Position numbers and translations under genes: made by a program. From contig CANOZK010000001.1 in assembly GCA_947571775.1 (NCBI GenBank), forward strand, positions 186,001-250,000: a DNA stretch of 64,000 bases, in the 5' to 3' direction. The notes beneath the pieces were generated by a model that saw nothing but the letters and a program-made list of their open reading frames with translations, made no database searches and had not been told where the DNA came from. Source of the DNA: an uncultured Lachnospiraceae bacterium (lineage in GTDB: Bacteria; Bacillota; Clostridia; Lachnospirales; Lachnospiraceae). Every line of letters begins with the position of its first letter. Positions within the stretch are counted from its first letter, which is position 1. Of the stretch, positions 50,931 through 60,639 are shown one piece after another.

Positions 50931-52307
50931 TCATTCTGTGTAAATAGATTTCTTCTTCCACATCAGAATCACCGCTGCCAAAAGAGCCGCAAGCTCTGCA
51001 ATTGGAAATGCCCACCATATCAAAAAAGAAGCATTTGCAAATTCTGTAAATACCCATGCCAACGGCAACACAATGACACACAATCGAAGCACAGAAACCA
51101 AAAGAGATTCTCATCCGCAGCCCAATCCCTGAAATACACCCTGAATGGCTATATTTCCGCCTGCAAACAAAAATCCTGCTGCGATAATTCTCGTCGCCAA
51201 TATACACAAACTTTCGGTTTCTTTCGACATGGCAAACAAGCCAATCAACGGCCCTGCAAAAAGCTCCAGTCCCACAATGCCAATCAGCATCACCGTTTCG
51301 ACGTATACGATACCATAGAAAATCCCCTGTTTTACACGCTCTTTATCACCCATCCCAAAGTTAAAAGATACCATGGGCGTAATCGCGTCCCTCAGTCCAA
51401 AACCAGCAAAAAAGACAAACTGCTGAATCTTATAGAAGATACCATAGGCAGTCACCGCCGCCTGGGATACCGTACCAAAAATGATATTCACTCCATATGT
51501 CATAAACGACATCAAAGCCTGCATGATAATCGCCGGGAGTCCGATTATATAAATTTCTTTTATAATGCCGATTTCCAGTTTGCAATATTTCCTGCCCGCT
51601 TTTACTTCTGTATTTTTCTTGTAATGAAAAACCATCGCAACGGCCATAGATACGATTTGCCCAAACACCGTGGCATATGCCGCCCCTTTAATTCCCATCT
51701 CTGGCAGTCCAAAATATCCGAAAATCAAAATGGGATCCAGAACAATATTCACGGCTGCGCCCGATACCTGGGCAATAGTAGAATACACGGTTTTCCCCGT
51801 TGCCTGCAATAATTTTTCATAAATCGAAAAGAACAGAATGCCAAAAGATATGACCGAACAAATCGAAAGATAAGATCTGCCCATTGCAAAAATAACCGGA
51901 TCCCCTGTCTGGCTTCCAATGTAAGCACTTACCCCAAAAAATCCAAACAGGAGAAACACCACATAAATGATAAAAGCCAGAACCACGCCGTTGCCCGCTA
52001 CCTTCGCCGCCTTTTCTCCATCCCGCTGACCCAGGCATTTGGCAAGCTGTGCATTGACGCCGACACCCGTTCCAATGCCAAACGCTACCATTAGCATCTG
52101 TATCGGAAAGGCCAAGGTCAGCGCATTGACTGCATACTCGCCCATGTTGGCGACCGTGCCGGAATCTGGAATCCTTGCCACAAACATGCTGTCCACAATG
52201 TTGTAACAGGCCTGTAACACCATAGACAGAATCATCGGAATTCCCATACTCAGCATAACCTTCGAGACGGAATCGATCCCCATTTTGTTTGTTGTCTCTT
52301 TACTCAA
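50931..52307 (-). pseudogene. MATE-family efflux transporter interrupted by an in-frame TGA
   Basis: Reading from a TTG start at 52307 (GGAGG five bases upstream; an ATG at 52319 is an alternative), the frame codes a MATE drug/Na+ antiporter with about 12 membrane helices. It has family motifs such as MILSMVLQACYNIVDSMFV and GTGVGVNAQLAKCLG. A TGA at 51111-51113 stops it at GLGCG. In the same frame the sequence continues for 59 more residues (ESLLVSVLRLCVIVLPLAWV onward) to a TGA at 50931, and this is the expected final MATE helices. So this is one nonsense change, not a frameshift. The shorter product may or may not work. Confidence 0.85.
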
Positions 52308-52444
52308 TTTTACCTCCATTTCTTTTGAGCGCGCTCTTTGGAGACTTTTTTGGAAAGCTGCCACAACCCTATTTTTTGTCCATGCAGCAGAAAAAGCGCA
52401 AACCCATTATCTGGATTTACGCTTTTCGCTACTCGACTATATTT

Positions 52445-52473
52445 AGTATAAATGTTTTTTTGATTTTTGTCAA
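52445..52473 (-). promoter_or_regulatory. Near-consensus sigma-A promoter for the MATE gene
   Basis: On the minus strand TTGACA, 17 bases, TATACT: one base from full consensus. The gene is therefore likely still transcribed despite its stop codon. Confidence 0.85.
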
Positions 52474-52507
52474 AGGATTGCCTGGAATTCTTTTCGGAAA
52501 ATTCTCT

Positions 52508-52858
52508 TCACCGGACAGGTATGTAATCGATTTTCGATTCCTCATCGGTCGCTTCCAACTTCATAATCACAGGTCGCAAGCCATCGTTGCAGCTGCAAAT
52601 AGCCACGCCCGGCTTGCGAATCCAATCGCCGTAATAGAACACATCCTCGCCCGCGCCGTGGGCTAAAGCAAATACATACTGGTAAATGGCTTTCCAGGCT
52701 TCGTCGCAAAAACCCTCCGGTTTGGCATAGTCCGCGTAAAAGATCTGCCCCTTTTTCATCATGGGACAGGCGGTTAAGTCGACCGCTCCATATTCCTCTG
52801 CTAGTTCTTTGTCTAGTGTTGTCTTTAGGATGGTGATTTTAACTTTTTTCATAATCAT
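52508..52858 (-). CDS. TIGR04076-like protein
   Basis: A 116-residue protein matching the TIGR04076 family. It begins with KKVKITILKTTLDKELAEEY, has a Cys in TACPMMKKGQIF, then PEGFCDEAWKAIYQYVFALAHG, and ends with ICSCNDGLRPVIMKLE. Conserved Cys residues suggest a metal or redox site. Function is unknown. It lies 46 bases after hsdS and may be read from that transcript. Confidence 0.75.
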   Translation of the reverse strand: MIMKKVKITILKTTLDKELAEEYGAVDLTACPMMKKGQIFYADYAKPEGFCDEAWKAIYQYVFALAHGAGEDVFYYGDWIRKPGVAICSCNDGLRPVIMKLEATDEESKIDYIPVR

Positions 52859-52904
52859 GAATTCTCCTGTTCTTTTTTATTGCTTATTATTACTTCTGTA
52901 CTCT

Positions 52905-54278
52905 TTAAAAATTTTGCGTGGATTCTTTCCACATTTTTCTGAGAAGCGTTATTGCACTTTCTTCCGCCGGGTCGTTTGTTCCCAATTCTCCACGAAATGC
53001 ACGGGCTAAAATAGCTTTCTTTATAACATCAATTCGTATAAGGACTGCTTCAGCAATTTGTTTAGTTTTTTTCTCATTGGCAAGAAAATTATTAAGAAGA
53101 TAAACAATTTCTTGCTGTTCTGATAATGTCGGAAGTGGTACTTTTAACCCTGACATACCTTTTCTACTAATGGTATTCTGTCCTGCACTAGATACTATAT
53201 TTTCTTTGATATAAAAACGATAACCTTTATCTTTAGAAAAATAAACCATATACTGTGGTAATACCAAATTCTTTTTATATCGAATCCGAATTATATGATC
53301 GCAAAATGTCCAATTATTATCTTCTGTGACAAGTAATTGCTTTCCAACATTTTCTTTTGAACCATTAACCCGAATCATCAATACATCATTTTTATATAGC
53401 GAATATGTCTGTCGTTCTTTCTCATTAAGCATTATTTTTCTTAAATCTGTTGTGTCAAAATTATCATCCAAAAGATTTGCCAGTCGCAGTACTATACACT
53501 CTTTTCCTTCCGTTCCCTTACGTTTTGTTAAACCATTTTGCATCTTTTCAATACATTCATCAAAAGAAAAATTTATCCAACTATCCCTCACAACGCCATG
53601 CTCTCTTCTCCATTGCTTTGTCAATTCACCAGTAAATGCTTTATGCAAAATAGCAGACTTTCTCAGTTCAAAACTATCTATAACAGCCTGCACCTTTTCT
53701 TTCGCTTCATACAATTTAGAAAACACGCTTTCAATACGCTTAACAATACGTTGCTGTTCAGCAGAGGGAGACAATGCAAATGATTTTTTTAATATATCAG
53801 AGCGGGAAATACCTGGAATCAATCCATTTCCTGCCTCTCGTAATTCATTACAAATAAGTCGTAAAAAATAATAAACAAATGTTACATTCAAATTTTTAAA
53901 TGGACGGATTGCCATGATTTGGCGGCTTATGTTTATACTATTTTCTTTTTGTACATAAAGTCTTCCTATTGTTCCTTTTACACTGAGAAGGATATCATTT
54001 TTTTGAGAAACAATTTGTGGCGATTCAATCCATCGTTCAACTATAAAAGTATCATTATTTATATTACTTGCACCAAGAATATATGGTATTCCCAGCCCTT
54101 TATCGTTACATTCGGATAACGCTACATCACGGCCTGAAATTAATTCAATTATCTCTCCAAACCTGACCCAACACCAATTCCCCGGAATCCTATACGGCCA
54201 TTCCGCCTCCGGCACCAGCGCCTGCTCCAGCCATTCTTCCTGTGTCAGCTCTTTTTTCGCTTTTTTCCTTCCAGCCAT
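52905..54278 (-). CDS. hsdS: Type I restriction enzyme specificity subunit HsdS
   Basis: A 457-residue DNA-recognition subunit with two target recognition domains (about residues 30-180 and 240-400). Each is followed by a conserved helical spacer (SAEQQRIVKRIESVFSKLYEAKEKVQ and TLSEQQEIVYLLNNFLANEKKTKQ). The recognition domains are visibly more AT-rich than the spacers and than hsdM, as expected if they were exchanged by recombination. The start is one base after the hsdM stop, so translation is coupled. Confidence 0.93.
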   Translation of the reverse strand: MAGRKKAKKELTQEEWLEQALVPEAEWPYRIPGNWCWVRFGEIIELISGRDVALSECNDKGLGIPYILGASNINNDTFIVERWIESPQIVSQKNDILLSVKGTIGRLYVQKENSINISRQIMAIRPFKNLNVTFVYYFLRLICNELREAGNGLIPGISRSDILKKSFALSPSAEQQRIVKRIESVFSKLYEAKEKVQAVIDSFELRKSAILHKAFTGELTKQWRREHGVVRDSWINFSFDECIEKMQNGLTKRKGTEGKECIVLRLANLLDDNFDTTDLRKIMLNEKERQTYSLYKNDVLMIRVNGSKENVGKQLLVTEDNNWTFCDHIIRIRYKKNLVLPQYMVYFSKDKGYRFYIKENIVSSAGQNTISRKGMSGLKVPLPTLSEQQEIVYLLNNFLANEKKTKQIAEAVLIRIDVIKKAILARAFRGELGTNDPAEESAITLLRKMWKESTQNF

Positions 54279-54279
54279 C

Positions 54280-55701
54280 TTACACCTCCGGGCTTTCCAG
54301 CGCCTTCAACTCCTCCACCACACTCCTCAGCAAATCCACTGCCTCCTCTAACTGGACAATGGCTTCCTCCCCGCTTTCTATCGGATCCGGTAAATCCTCA
54401 TAATCCACAATAGAATCATCGCGAATCAGTCCCAAATCCAGGCTGTTTCCCTTTTCCGCAATCTGTTCGCGGGTAAATGCCTGGAAGCGTTCATCCTGTA
54501 CCGCGTGGCGGTCGGCCGCCTCATATGCTTTTTCAAAGTCTGCAAAATGCCCTGCTTTTAGTGGATTGGTTTTGCCAAAGGAGGGCATATTGGTACGCAG
54601 ATCGTAGAACCAGACTTCCTTTGTGTTGCCTTTATCGGTCTCTCCGCGGGTAAAGAACAGCACATTGGTCTTGACCCCCTGCGCATAGAAAATACCCGTT
54701 GGCAGACGCAAAATCGTATGCAAGTTACATTTGTCCATCAAATCGGCGCGGATTTTTTCCCCTTCTCCGTCGGCAAAGAGGACGTTATCCGGCAGTACCA
54801 CAGCGGCGCGGGCTTTCCCGTCTGCTTTCAGGCTGCGGTAAATATGCTGCAAGAAATTCAACTGCTTGTTGCTGGTTGGAAAAGTGAAGTCGTCGCGGGT
54901 GGCGCGCTCGCCGCCTTTTTTAGTGCCAAAGGGCGGATTGGTCAACACTACGTCATAGCCTTTCAGATTCTTTCCCATATTGGAAAGAGTATCGCCCAGG
55001 ATAATAGTCCCCTCTATATTGTGCAGCATGGCGTTCATCAGGGCCAGCCGGTGGGTATCGTGAACCAGTTCCACTCCGGTAAAGGCTTCCTTACGCTCAA
55101 AAATCGCAGTATCCGCGTCAAGATCGAAGAAACTGTCGGTCTGATCGGACACATATTGGTGGGCCGCAATCATAAAGCCGAAGGTGCCGCAGGCCGGATC
55201 GTTGCAGCGCTCGCCGGCCTGCGGCTTGATCAGCCGGGTCATCACGTCAATCAGCACACGGGGCGTAAAATACTGCCCTGCGCCGGACTTCTTCTCATTG
55301 GCGTTTTTCTCCAGCAAACCCTCATATAAATTTCCAAGACCTTCTTCCCGTGCAGAATACCAGTCCAGCCCATCAATGGCGGTGATAATTTTTTCAAGAT
55401 TTTTCGGCTCGTCAATGTTGGTGGCCGCGCCCTGGTAAATCTCTCGCACACGGCCAGTACAGTTTTCGCCCAGATGATTCAGAAGTTCTTTATAAAATTT
55501 TTTCAGCTCAACGCCGCTTTTTACAGTCAGTCCGTCCCAGCGGTAAGCTTGCGGAATCTGGCTTTCCGCGTTCGTCTCCTTTGCCATTTTCAGAAACAGA
55601 AGATACGTCAGTTCGGTAACATACTGGTGATAAGTAATGCCATCATCCCGAAGGACGTTGCAGAGATTCCAGAGCTTGGACACGATTTCCGATGTGGTCA
55701 T
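54280..55701 (-). CDS. hsdM: Type I restriction enzyme methylase subunit HsdM
   Basis: A 473-residue N6-adenine methyltransferase subunit. The AdoMet site is DPACGTFGF (168-176) and the catalytic motif is NPPF (255-258). The N-terminal helical domain is typical of HsdM. It modifies host DNA at the sequence set by HsdS. Confidence 0.95.
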   Translation of the reverse strand: MTTSEIVSKLWNLCNVLRDDGITYHQYVTELTYLLFLKMAKETNAESQIPQAYRWDGLTVKSGVELKKFYKELLNHLGENCTGRVREIYQGAATNIDEPKNLEKIITAIDGLDWYSAREEGLGNLYEGLLEKNANEKKSGAGQYFTPRVLIDVMTRLIKPQAGERCNDPACGTFGFMIAAHQYVSDQTDSFFDLDADTAIFERKEAFTGVELVHDTHRLALMNAMLHNIEGTIILGDTLSNMGKNLKGYDVVLTNPPFGTKKGGERATRDDFTFPTSNKQLNFLQHIYRSLKADGKARAAVVLPDNVLFADGEGEKIRADLMDKCNLHTILRLPTGIFYAQGVKTNVLFFTRGETDKGNTKEVWFYDLRTNMPSFGKTNPLKAGHFADFEKAYEAADRHAVQDERFQAFTREQIAEKGNSLDLGLIRDDSIVDYEDLPDPIESGEEAIVQLEEAVDLLRSVVEELKALESPEV

Positions 55702-55729
55702 TGCTGATTTCCTCCATTCTTTTTGTCAT

Positions 55730-58522
55730 TCATGCGGTTTTTCCTCCGTCGTCATACAAGTACTCGTTGAGTTCCAAAACAATTTCTTGCAGTTGCTCTC
55801 CAAATATTTGATTAATTTTGCTGAATCCGCCCTGCGCCTGGAAACGTCCGTCCTCATCAAAGACTGAGACATTCAGAACCCATTCCTCCAGCAGATATTT
55901 TTCCATTCGGGCAATCCAGCTCAATTCCTGCTTGGAAAATGTATGTGCTTTTTTCAGTCTCTTTACCGCCTGACGGATTCTGTCTTCGTGGGAAATCAGG
56001 GTGGAGCCGATGGCGTAACGGCGAATCAGGCTGATGATATCGGCTGTGATTTCCTCGTTGGTCATCTGGGAAATGGCCGTGTTGAGCCGCTGAACGGTAA
56101 AGCCTTCTCTGTCCAGCGCGAGACGCAAAGATTTCAGGCTTTCGCGAGTCAGCTCTTTTGGCCTGGTACAGATAATGTTCAAAGCGGCAATCTCATTGCG
56201 ATTGGTCTTGATATAAGCGGCAAAAGCGTCCAGATAATCTTCCGGCCTGCCGCCCTTTCCGTAACCTCTGCGATGTTCCAAAAGCTCGTCCTCTTTATCC
56301 GAAACCACTACCGGACGGCCCCCGATTGCCTTGCTCTGCTGCAACATCTGAAATAAATCCGCATAAGCCAGCAAACGGTTTTTGGCGTCTTCCGGCCTGA
56401 GACTTTGAATCTCCCAAATAAACTCGGCGGGATTTTGGCCTTTGGTCATATTGATGAAATGTTCCATGGTTTTGGCGTCCATATTTTGTTTTCTGCGTTG
56501 CAGCTTGGCGGTAATTTGATTCACTTGGTGTCGGATTTGTTTCTCGTCGTCCAGCAGTTTCAGGCTTTCTAACAGTTGGGCAAAAGTGATTGCGGGGCTG
56601 ATTACCACAGGCTTCATGTTACTGACAGGCTCCAGAGAATCGTAAACGCCGACCGGGTCGTAAATTTCAAAATGTGTTTTGTGAATCTCTGGGCAAAGCC
56701 TGGTCGCCCGCCCCAGCATCTGTTCAAACAGGATTCTGGATTTCACGCGGCGCAGGAAGACCAGCGTTGTAATTTCCGGTACATCAATGCCCGTGGTCAG
56801 CAGATCTACGGTAACGACAATGCTGGGAAAGCGTTCGTTTTTGAAACGTTTGATCGCTTCTTGAATCCTTTTCCTGTCGCCTCCTCCAACTGAACCGGTG
56901 ATCTTTAAGATGGCATCGTTATCCACACCGGTTTTGGCATAGATCTCTTTTAAAATTTTTACAACCAGATCCGCGTGTTGATCATTGACGGCATAAATCA
57001 AGGTTTTTCCCTGCTCCTGCGGATTTTCCGGGTCTATCCCGCGGGCGATTTCAGTCAGAACCGCCCGGTTAAAAGGCTCGGTAATGACTTTACGGTTAAA
57101 TGCTTCCATATCGAAATCCAGTTCATCGTCCAAAAGCTCAGAATTGGTAAGCTCTCCAGTAACAGGGTCGTATATCGTAACCATATCGCCTTTTTTGTAG
57201 TGAATCCCTTCTTTGCCAAGTCGAGTCGTCAGCTCGTGGGGAACGTCATGGTCTACTAGATACCCCTCAATGACGGCTTCTCGGTAAGTATATCGATAGA
57301 CAGGCTCTCCAAAAATCTTCGTGGTCTGTATGGCCGGCGTCGCCGTCAGCGCAATCTTTACAGCCTCAAAGTATGTAACCACCTGGCGATATTTGCTCTG
57401 GTAATCCCTCTGGTCACGATAGAGTATTTCCTCCTCTCCCATCTCTTTATCCAGAATATATCCTCTATGAGCCTCGTCGATGATCAGCAGATCAAAATCG
57501 GTCACCGACGGCATGGACGCTTCTTCGTTGTAGAGAATCCGCTTTACCATACTTTGAACCGTTGCAATCTGAATGCGGGTTTCCTGCTCAATCGCTTTTT
57601 CCTCCAAATCCTTGATATTGTAAATTTTATCCAGGGTCATCAGTTCTTCCAGCCGGACTTCTTTGAACACATCTGAAGCCTGTTCGCCCAATGTCGTCCG
57701 GTCTACCAGAAATAAAATTCTGCGGAAGCGGCCCGTTTTCAGAAAACGGTAAATCATCCCCAATACGGTACGGGTCTTGCCCGTGCCTGTGGCCATTGCC
57801 AAGAGGATATTTTGCCGCCCGTGAATCACCGCATTTTCGGCCGCTTGGATGGCTTTTAATTGGTATTCCCTAAGATTCAGACCGTCCTTGTCCCGCAGCA
57901 AATCATAGGGCATTTTCCGTAATGCCTGGTTGCCCGCAGCAACATCCTTTTCCAGAAGTTCCAACATACCGATTGGACTCATCCAGCCTTTGAGAGCCCT
58001 TGGCACATTCTCTGGCCGTCGAAGATCCAAAAACCAGATGCCGCTTTTTGTCTCATACTGTTCCAAATAAGGCCGTCCGTTCGTGGCAAAAGTAAACGGA
58101 ACTTTATAATTTCCCCAGGTACCCATCTGATAAGTTTCATCAACGCCTCGGATATTTCGGGAATACTCCTTGCACTGATAATCTATCACAGAGGGAATGT
58201 CTTTGTGGATGGCTTTTGCCTCTATAATTGCCACCATCTGTTTGTCAATAAACAGGGCATAATCCGCATAGCCTCTGTTGCCAGCAGAAGAATCGGTGGG
58301 CCATTCGGCGATGGCGAGACAGCGGCCTTTTATCGGGCGCGTCCCCTTGGAATAACGCAATTTTTTTGTATCCGCTTCCCAGCCGACCTTGCGAAGCTGC
58401 TCGTCAATCCGGCAACGAGTCTGTGCCTCTGATTCGAGTTGCTCTTTGACTGCCAATTCTTTTTTGTCATCCCCTGCTGAAATCGGAGATGTATCATTCA
58501 TAAATGTAAAATTAGATTTCAT
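55730..58522 (-). CDS. hsdR: Type I restriction enzyme endonuclease subunit HsdR
   Basis: About 930 residues from the ATG at 58520-58522, preceded by GGGAAGG at reasonable spacing. The open frame runs 77 codons further upstream through promoter sequence and that part is rejected. Residues 85-105 hold the nuclease core (Asp87 and EAK 101-103). The superfamily 2 helicase motor follows, with Walker A ATGTGKT (244-250) and a DEAH box (349-352). The C-terminal part binds the methylase core. It cuts unmodified DNA after translocation. Gene order is R-M-S. Confidence 0.95.
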   Translation of the reverse strand: MKSNFTFMNDTSPISAGDDKKELAVKEQLESEAQTRCRIDEQLRKVGWEADTKKLRYSKGTRPIKGRCLAIAEWPTDSSAGNRGYADYALFIDKQMVAIIEAKAIHKDIPSVIDYQCKEYSRNIRGVDETYQMGTWGNYKVPFTFATNGRPYLEQYETKSGIWFLDLRRPENVPRALKGWMSPIGMLELLEKDVAAGNQALRKMPYDLLRDKDGLNLREYQLKAIQAAENAVIHGRQNILLAMATGTGKTRTVLGMIYRFLKTGRFRRILFLVDRTTLGEQASDVFKEVRLEELMTLDKIYNIKDLEEKAIEQETRIQIATVQSMVKRILYNEEASMPSVTDFDLLIIDEAHRGYILDKEMGEEEILYRDQRDYQSKYRQVVTYFEAVKIALTATPAIQTTKIFGEPVYRYTYREAVIEGYLVDHDVPHELTTRLGKEGIHYKKGDMVTIYDPVTGELTNSELLDDELDFDMEAFNRKVITEPFNRAVLTEIARGIDPENPQEQGKTLIYAVNDQHADLVVKILKEIYAKTGVDNDAILKITGSVGGGDRKRIQEAIKRFKNERFPSIVVTVDLLTTGIDVPEITTLVFLRRVKSRILFEQMLGRATRLCPEIHKTHFEIYDPVGVYDSLEPVSNMKPVVISPAITFAQLLESLKLLDDEKQIRHQVNQITAKLQRRKQNMDAKTMEHFINMTKGQNPAEFIWEIQSLRPEDAKNRLLAYADLFQMLQQSKAIGGRPVVVSDKEDELLEHRRGYGKGGRPEDYLDAFAAYIKTNRNEIAALNIICTRPKELTRESLKSLRLALDREGFTVQRLNTAISQMTNEEITADIISLIRRYAIGSTLISHEDRIRQAVKRLKKAHTFSKQELSWIARMEKYLLEEWVLNVSVFDEDGRFQAQGGFSKINQIFGEQLQEIVLELNEYLYDDGGKTA

Positions 58523-58553
58523 ACCAGTTACCTTCCCTTTGATTTCTTTTTGG

Positions 58554-58581
58554 ATTATATCATGATATACTGATAAAACAA
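58554..58581 (-). promoter_or_regulatory. Sigma-A promoter for the hsdRMS genes
   Basis: On the minus strand TTGTTT, 16 bases, TATAAT, about 30 bases upstream of the chosen hsdR start. This supports that start. Confidence 0.7.
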
Positions 58582-58696
58582 AGCGCGGAATATTAGGCAA
58601 AAACATGAAATGGATATCATGCAGGATGCGGCTGAGATTCATAGCGAACCGTTTCATTGTGAAATATGGCTTTCCGTTGAAAAAAAAAGAAAACCA

Positions 58697-58725
58697 TTGT
58701 ATCTGTAAATAGAATATGTTAGAAT
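58697..58725 (+). promoter_or_regulatory. Sigma-A promoter for carbonic anhydrase
   Basis: TTGTAT, 17 bases, TAGAAT, about 20 bases before the coding region. Confidence 0.6.
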
Positions 58726-58747
58726 CGGAAAAAGGAAGGAGGTAATG

Positions 58748-59314
58748 ATGCAAAAAGAAAACTTATCTGCGTCGGAAGCATTAAAAAAATTAAAAGAAGG
58801 CAATCAGCGCTATCTATCCGCAGCGGCAAATCCCGGAGACATATCGTCTCAGATCCGGCAGGATACCTGCGAAAACGGACAGTTTCCTTATGCGGTTATC
58901 ATAGCCTGCTCCGATTCACGAGTAATCCCGGAGAGTATTTTTACCGCCGGAATCGGAGAACTGTTTGTTATCCGCGTGGCAGGCAACGTGATAGGTACCC
59001 ATCAGTTGGGAAGCATTGAATATGCGACAAAGCATGTTGGATGTGAGCTGGTAGTGGTACTCGGACATACTCACTGCGGCGCGGTGGACGCGGCGCTCCA
59101 TCACAATCCAGACGGCTATATCAAAAATATCACCGACGAAATCCAAAAAGCGATTGGCGAGGAAAAAGATGAATTCCGCGCAAGCTGCCTAAACGTAAAA
59201 AGAAGCGTGTCCGTCATCAAAGAAAACCTTTGCATTGAAGGAACAGACAGCGGTCTGCAAGTATGCGGAGCTATGTACCATATCGACAGCGGTTCCGTCG
59301 AGTTCTTCGATTAA
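58748..59314 (+). CDS. Beta-class carbonic anhydrase
   Basis: A protein of about 188 residues that interconverts CO2 and bicarbonate. Zinc ligands are Cys54 and His107/Cys110 (ACSDSR and GHTHCGA), with the Asp56-Arg58 dyad. An upstream ATG at 58745 is only two bases from the AGGAGG; the second ATG, used here, has better spacing. It would supply bicarbonate, for example for carbamoyl phosphate, which is consistent with its place before the arginine operon, but it has its own promoter and terminator. Confidence 0.93.
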   Translation: MQKENLSASEALKKLKEGNQRYLSAAANPGDISSQIRQDTCENGQFPYAVIIACSDSRVIPESIFTAGIGELFVIRVAGNVIGTHQLGSIEYATKHVGCELVVVLGHTHCGAVDAALHHNPDGYIKNITDEIQKAIGEEKDEFRASCLNVKRSVSVIKENLCIEGTDSGLQVCGAMYHIDSGSVEFFD

Positions 59315-59355
59315 AATTTCTACATATACTGCAAAAAAATCAAATTATATTACAG

Positions 59356-59388
59356 AAAATCTCCCAACTTTCAACGGGAGATTTTTTT
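59356..59388 (+). terminator. Rho-independent terminator after carbonic anhydrase
   Basis: A 10-bp stem (AAAATCTCCC / GGGAGATTTT, ten-base loop) running into seven T residues. Confidence 0.92.
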
Positions 59389-59437
59389 ACATACATAGCA
59401 CAAACCCCCACAAAATATTCATTTTATCGAATAACAC

Positions 59438-59466
59438 TTGCATATTCATCCAGAACGATGTATAAT
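59438..59466 (+). promoter_or_regulatory. Sigma-A promoter of argCJBD
   Basis: TTGCAT, 17 bases, TATAAT. It is overlapped at both elements by ARG-box-like sites. A second weaker promoter (TTTACG, 17 bases, TATAAT at 59499-59527) lies downstream. Confidence 0.75.
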
Positions 59467-59472
59467 TATGCA
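59439..59472 (+). promoter_or_regulatory. Tandem ARG boxes (ArgR/AhrC operator)
   Basis: Two 14-base sites, TGCATATTCATCCA (59439-59452) and TGTATAATTATGCA (59459-59472), both fit TGNATNNNNATNCA. Their starts are 20 bases apart, about two helical turns as in known tandem ARG boxes. They cover the -35 and -10, so bound ArgR would block RNA polymerase when arginine is plentiful. No argR gene is in the window. Confidence 0.7.
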
Positions 59473-59572
59473 GTCAACCACGGTTTTTCACTTCTATCTT
59501 TACGGATTGTGGAAATAGGTATATAATGCCCATTGAGTTTACTTTATAAGAAGAAAGGTTTGGTGTAAATAT

Positions 59573-60622
59573 ATGATAAAAGTAGGGATTATCGGCGCTA
59601 CCGGATATGCAGGGGCGGAGCTGGTCAGGCTTTTGACCGCCCATAAGGAGGCAGAGATTGTCTGGTACGGTTCCCGAAGCTATGTCGGGCAAGAATATGC
59701 ACAGATTTACCAAAATATGTTCCAGATTGTAGAAAGCTCCTGTCTGGACGACAATATGGACAAAATGGCTGACCAGGTGGATGTTATCTTTACCGCTACC
59801 CCCCAAGGACTGTGCGCTTCCCTGATCAGCGAGAAAATCCTCTCCAAAGCAAAGGTCATCGATCTGAGCGCAGATTTCCGAATCAAAGACGTAAAAAAAT
59901 ACGAAGCCTGGTATGGCATCCAGCACCCCTCGCCGCAGTTTGTCGAGGAAGCCGTATACGGACTTTGTGAAATCAACCGGGAGAAGATCCGAGGGGCAAG
60001 GCTGATTGCCAATCCGGGCTGTTACCCGACTTGTTCGGTTCTGAGCATTTACCCGCTGTTAAAAGAAGGAATCCTAGATCCCTCCACCATCATCATCGAC
60101 GCAAAATCCGGCGTCTCCGGCGCAGGCAGAGGAGCCAAAACGGACAACCTGTTCTGCGAGGTACACGACAGCATCAAGGCATACGGCGTGACGACCCACC
60201 GGCACACCCCGGAGATCGAAGACCAACTCACCTATGCGGCCGGGCAAGAGATCCAGATCAATTTCACGCCGCATCTGGTGCCGATGAACCGCGGCATTCT
60301 GGTCACCGCTTACGCATCTTTGAAAAAAGAATATGAAACCATAAAACCCGAAGAAATCCGGGAGATTTATAACCGCTTTTATCAGAATGAAACCTTTGTC
60401 AGAGTCCTAAATGAAGGCGTTTGCCCGCAGACCCGCTGGGTAAAAGGCAGCAATTATGTGGATGTAAACTTTATGATCGATCCCAGAACCCACCGGGTAA
60501 TTATGATGGGGGCCATGGACAATGTGGTCAAAGGAGCCGCCGGCCAGGCCGTACAGAATATGAATCTGATGTTTGGGCTGAAAGAGACAACCGGACTAAA
60601 ACTCGTACCCGTATTTCCTTAA
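59573..60622 (+). CDS. argC: N-acetyl-gamma-glutamyl-phosphate reductase
   Basis: A 349-residue NADPH-dependent enzyme that reduces N-acetylglutamyl phosphate to the semialdehyde, third step of arginine synthesis. The N-terminus has the Rossmann motif GATGYAGAEL (8-17). The catalytic Cys150 is in ANPGCYPT, and His residues lie in THRHTPE. It is first in argC-argJ-argB-argD. Confidence 0.96.
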   Translation: MIKVGIIGATGYAGAELVRLLTAHKEAEIVWYGSRSYVGQEYAQIYQNMFQIVESSCLDDNMDKMADQVDVIFTATPQGLCASLISEKILSKAKVIDLSADFRIKDVKKYEAWYGIQHPSPQFVEEAVYGLCEINREKIRGARLIANPGCYPTCSVLSIYPLLKEGILDPSTIIIDAKSGVSGAGRGAKTDNLFCEVHDSIKAYGVTTHRHTPEIEDQLTYAAGQEIQINFTPHLVPMNRGILVTAYASLKKEYETIKPEEIREIYNRFYQNETFVRVLNEGVCPQTRWVKGSNYVDVNFMIDPRTHRVIMMGAMDNVVKGAAGQAVQNMNLMFGLKETTGLKLVPVFP

Positions 60623-60639
60623 TGGAGGAGGCAAAAATC

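Noticed and set aside
50776-51110. Separate gene downstream of the MATE gene on the minus strand
   Set aside because: The real continuation of MATE is in another frame (that of the exporter itself); the open frame here has no family features.
58523-58753. N-terminal extension of hsdR by 77 codons
   Set aside because: It runs through the hsdR promoter, lacks a ribosome site and overlaps the carbonic anhydrase leader. The ATG at 58522 has a proper site.
60421-60639. Longer argJ reading frame starting inside argC
   Set aside because: The residues are an out-of-frame shadow of argC; the ATG at 60640 has a strong ribosome site and matches ArgJ ends.
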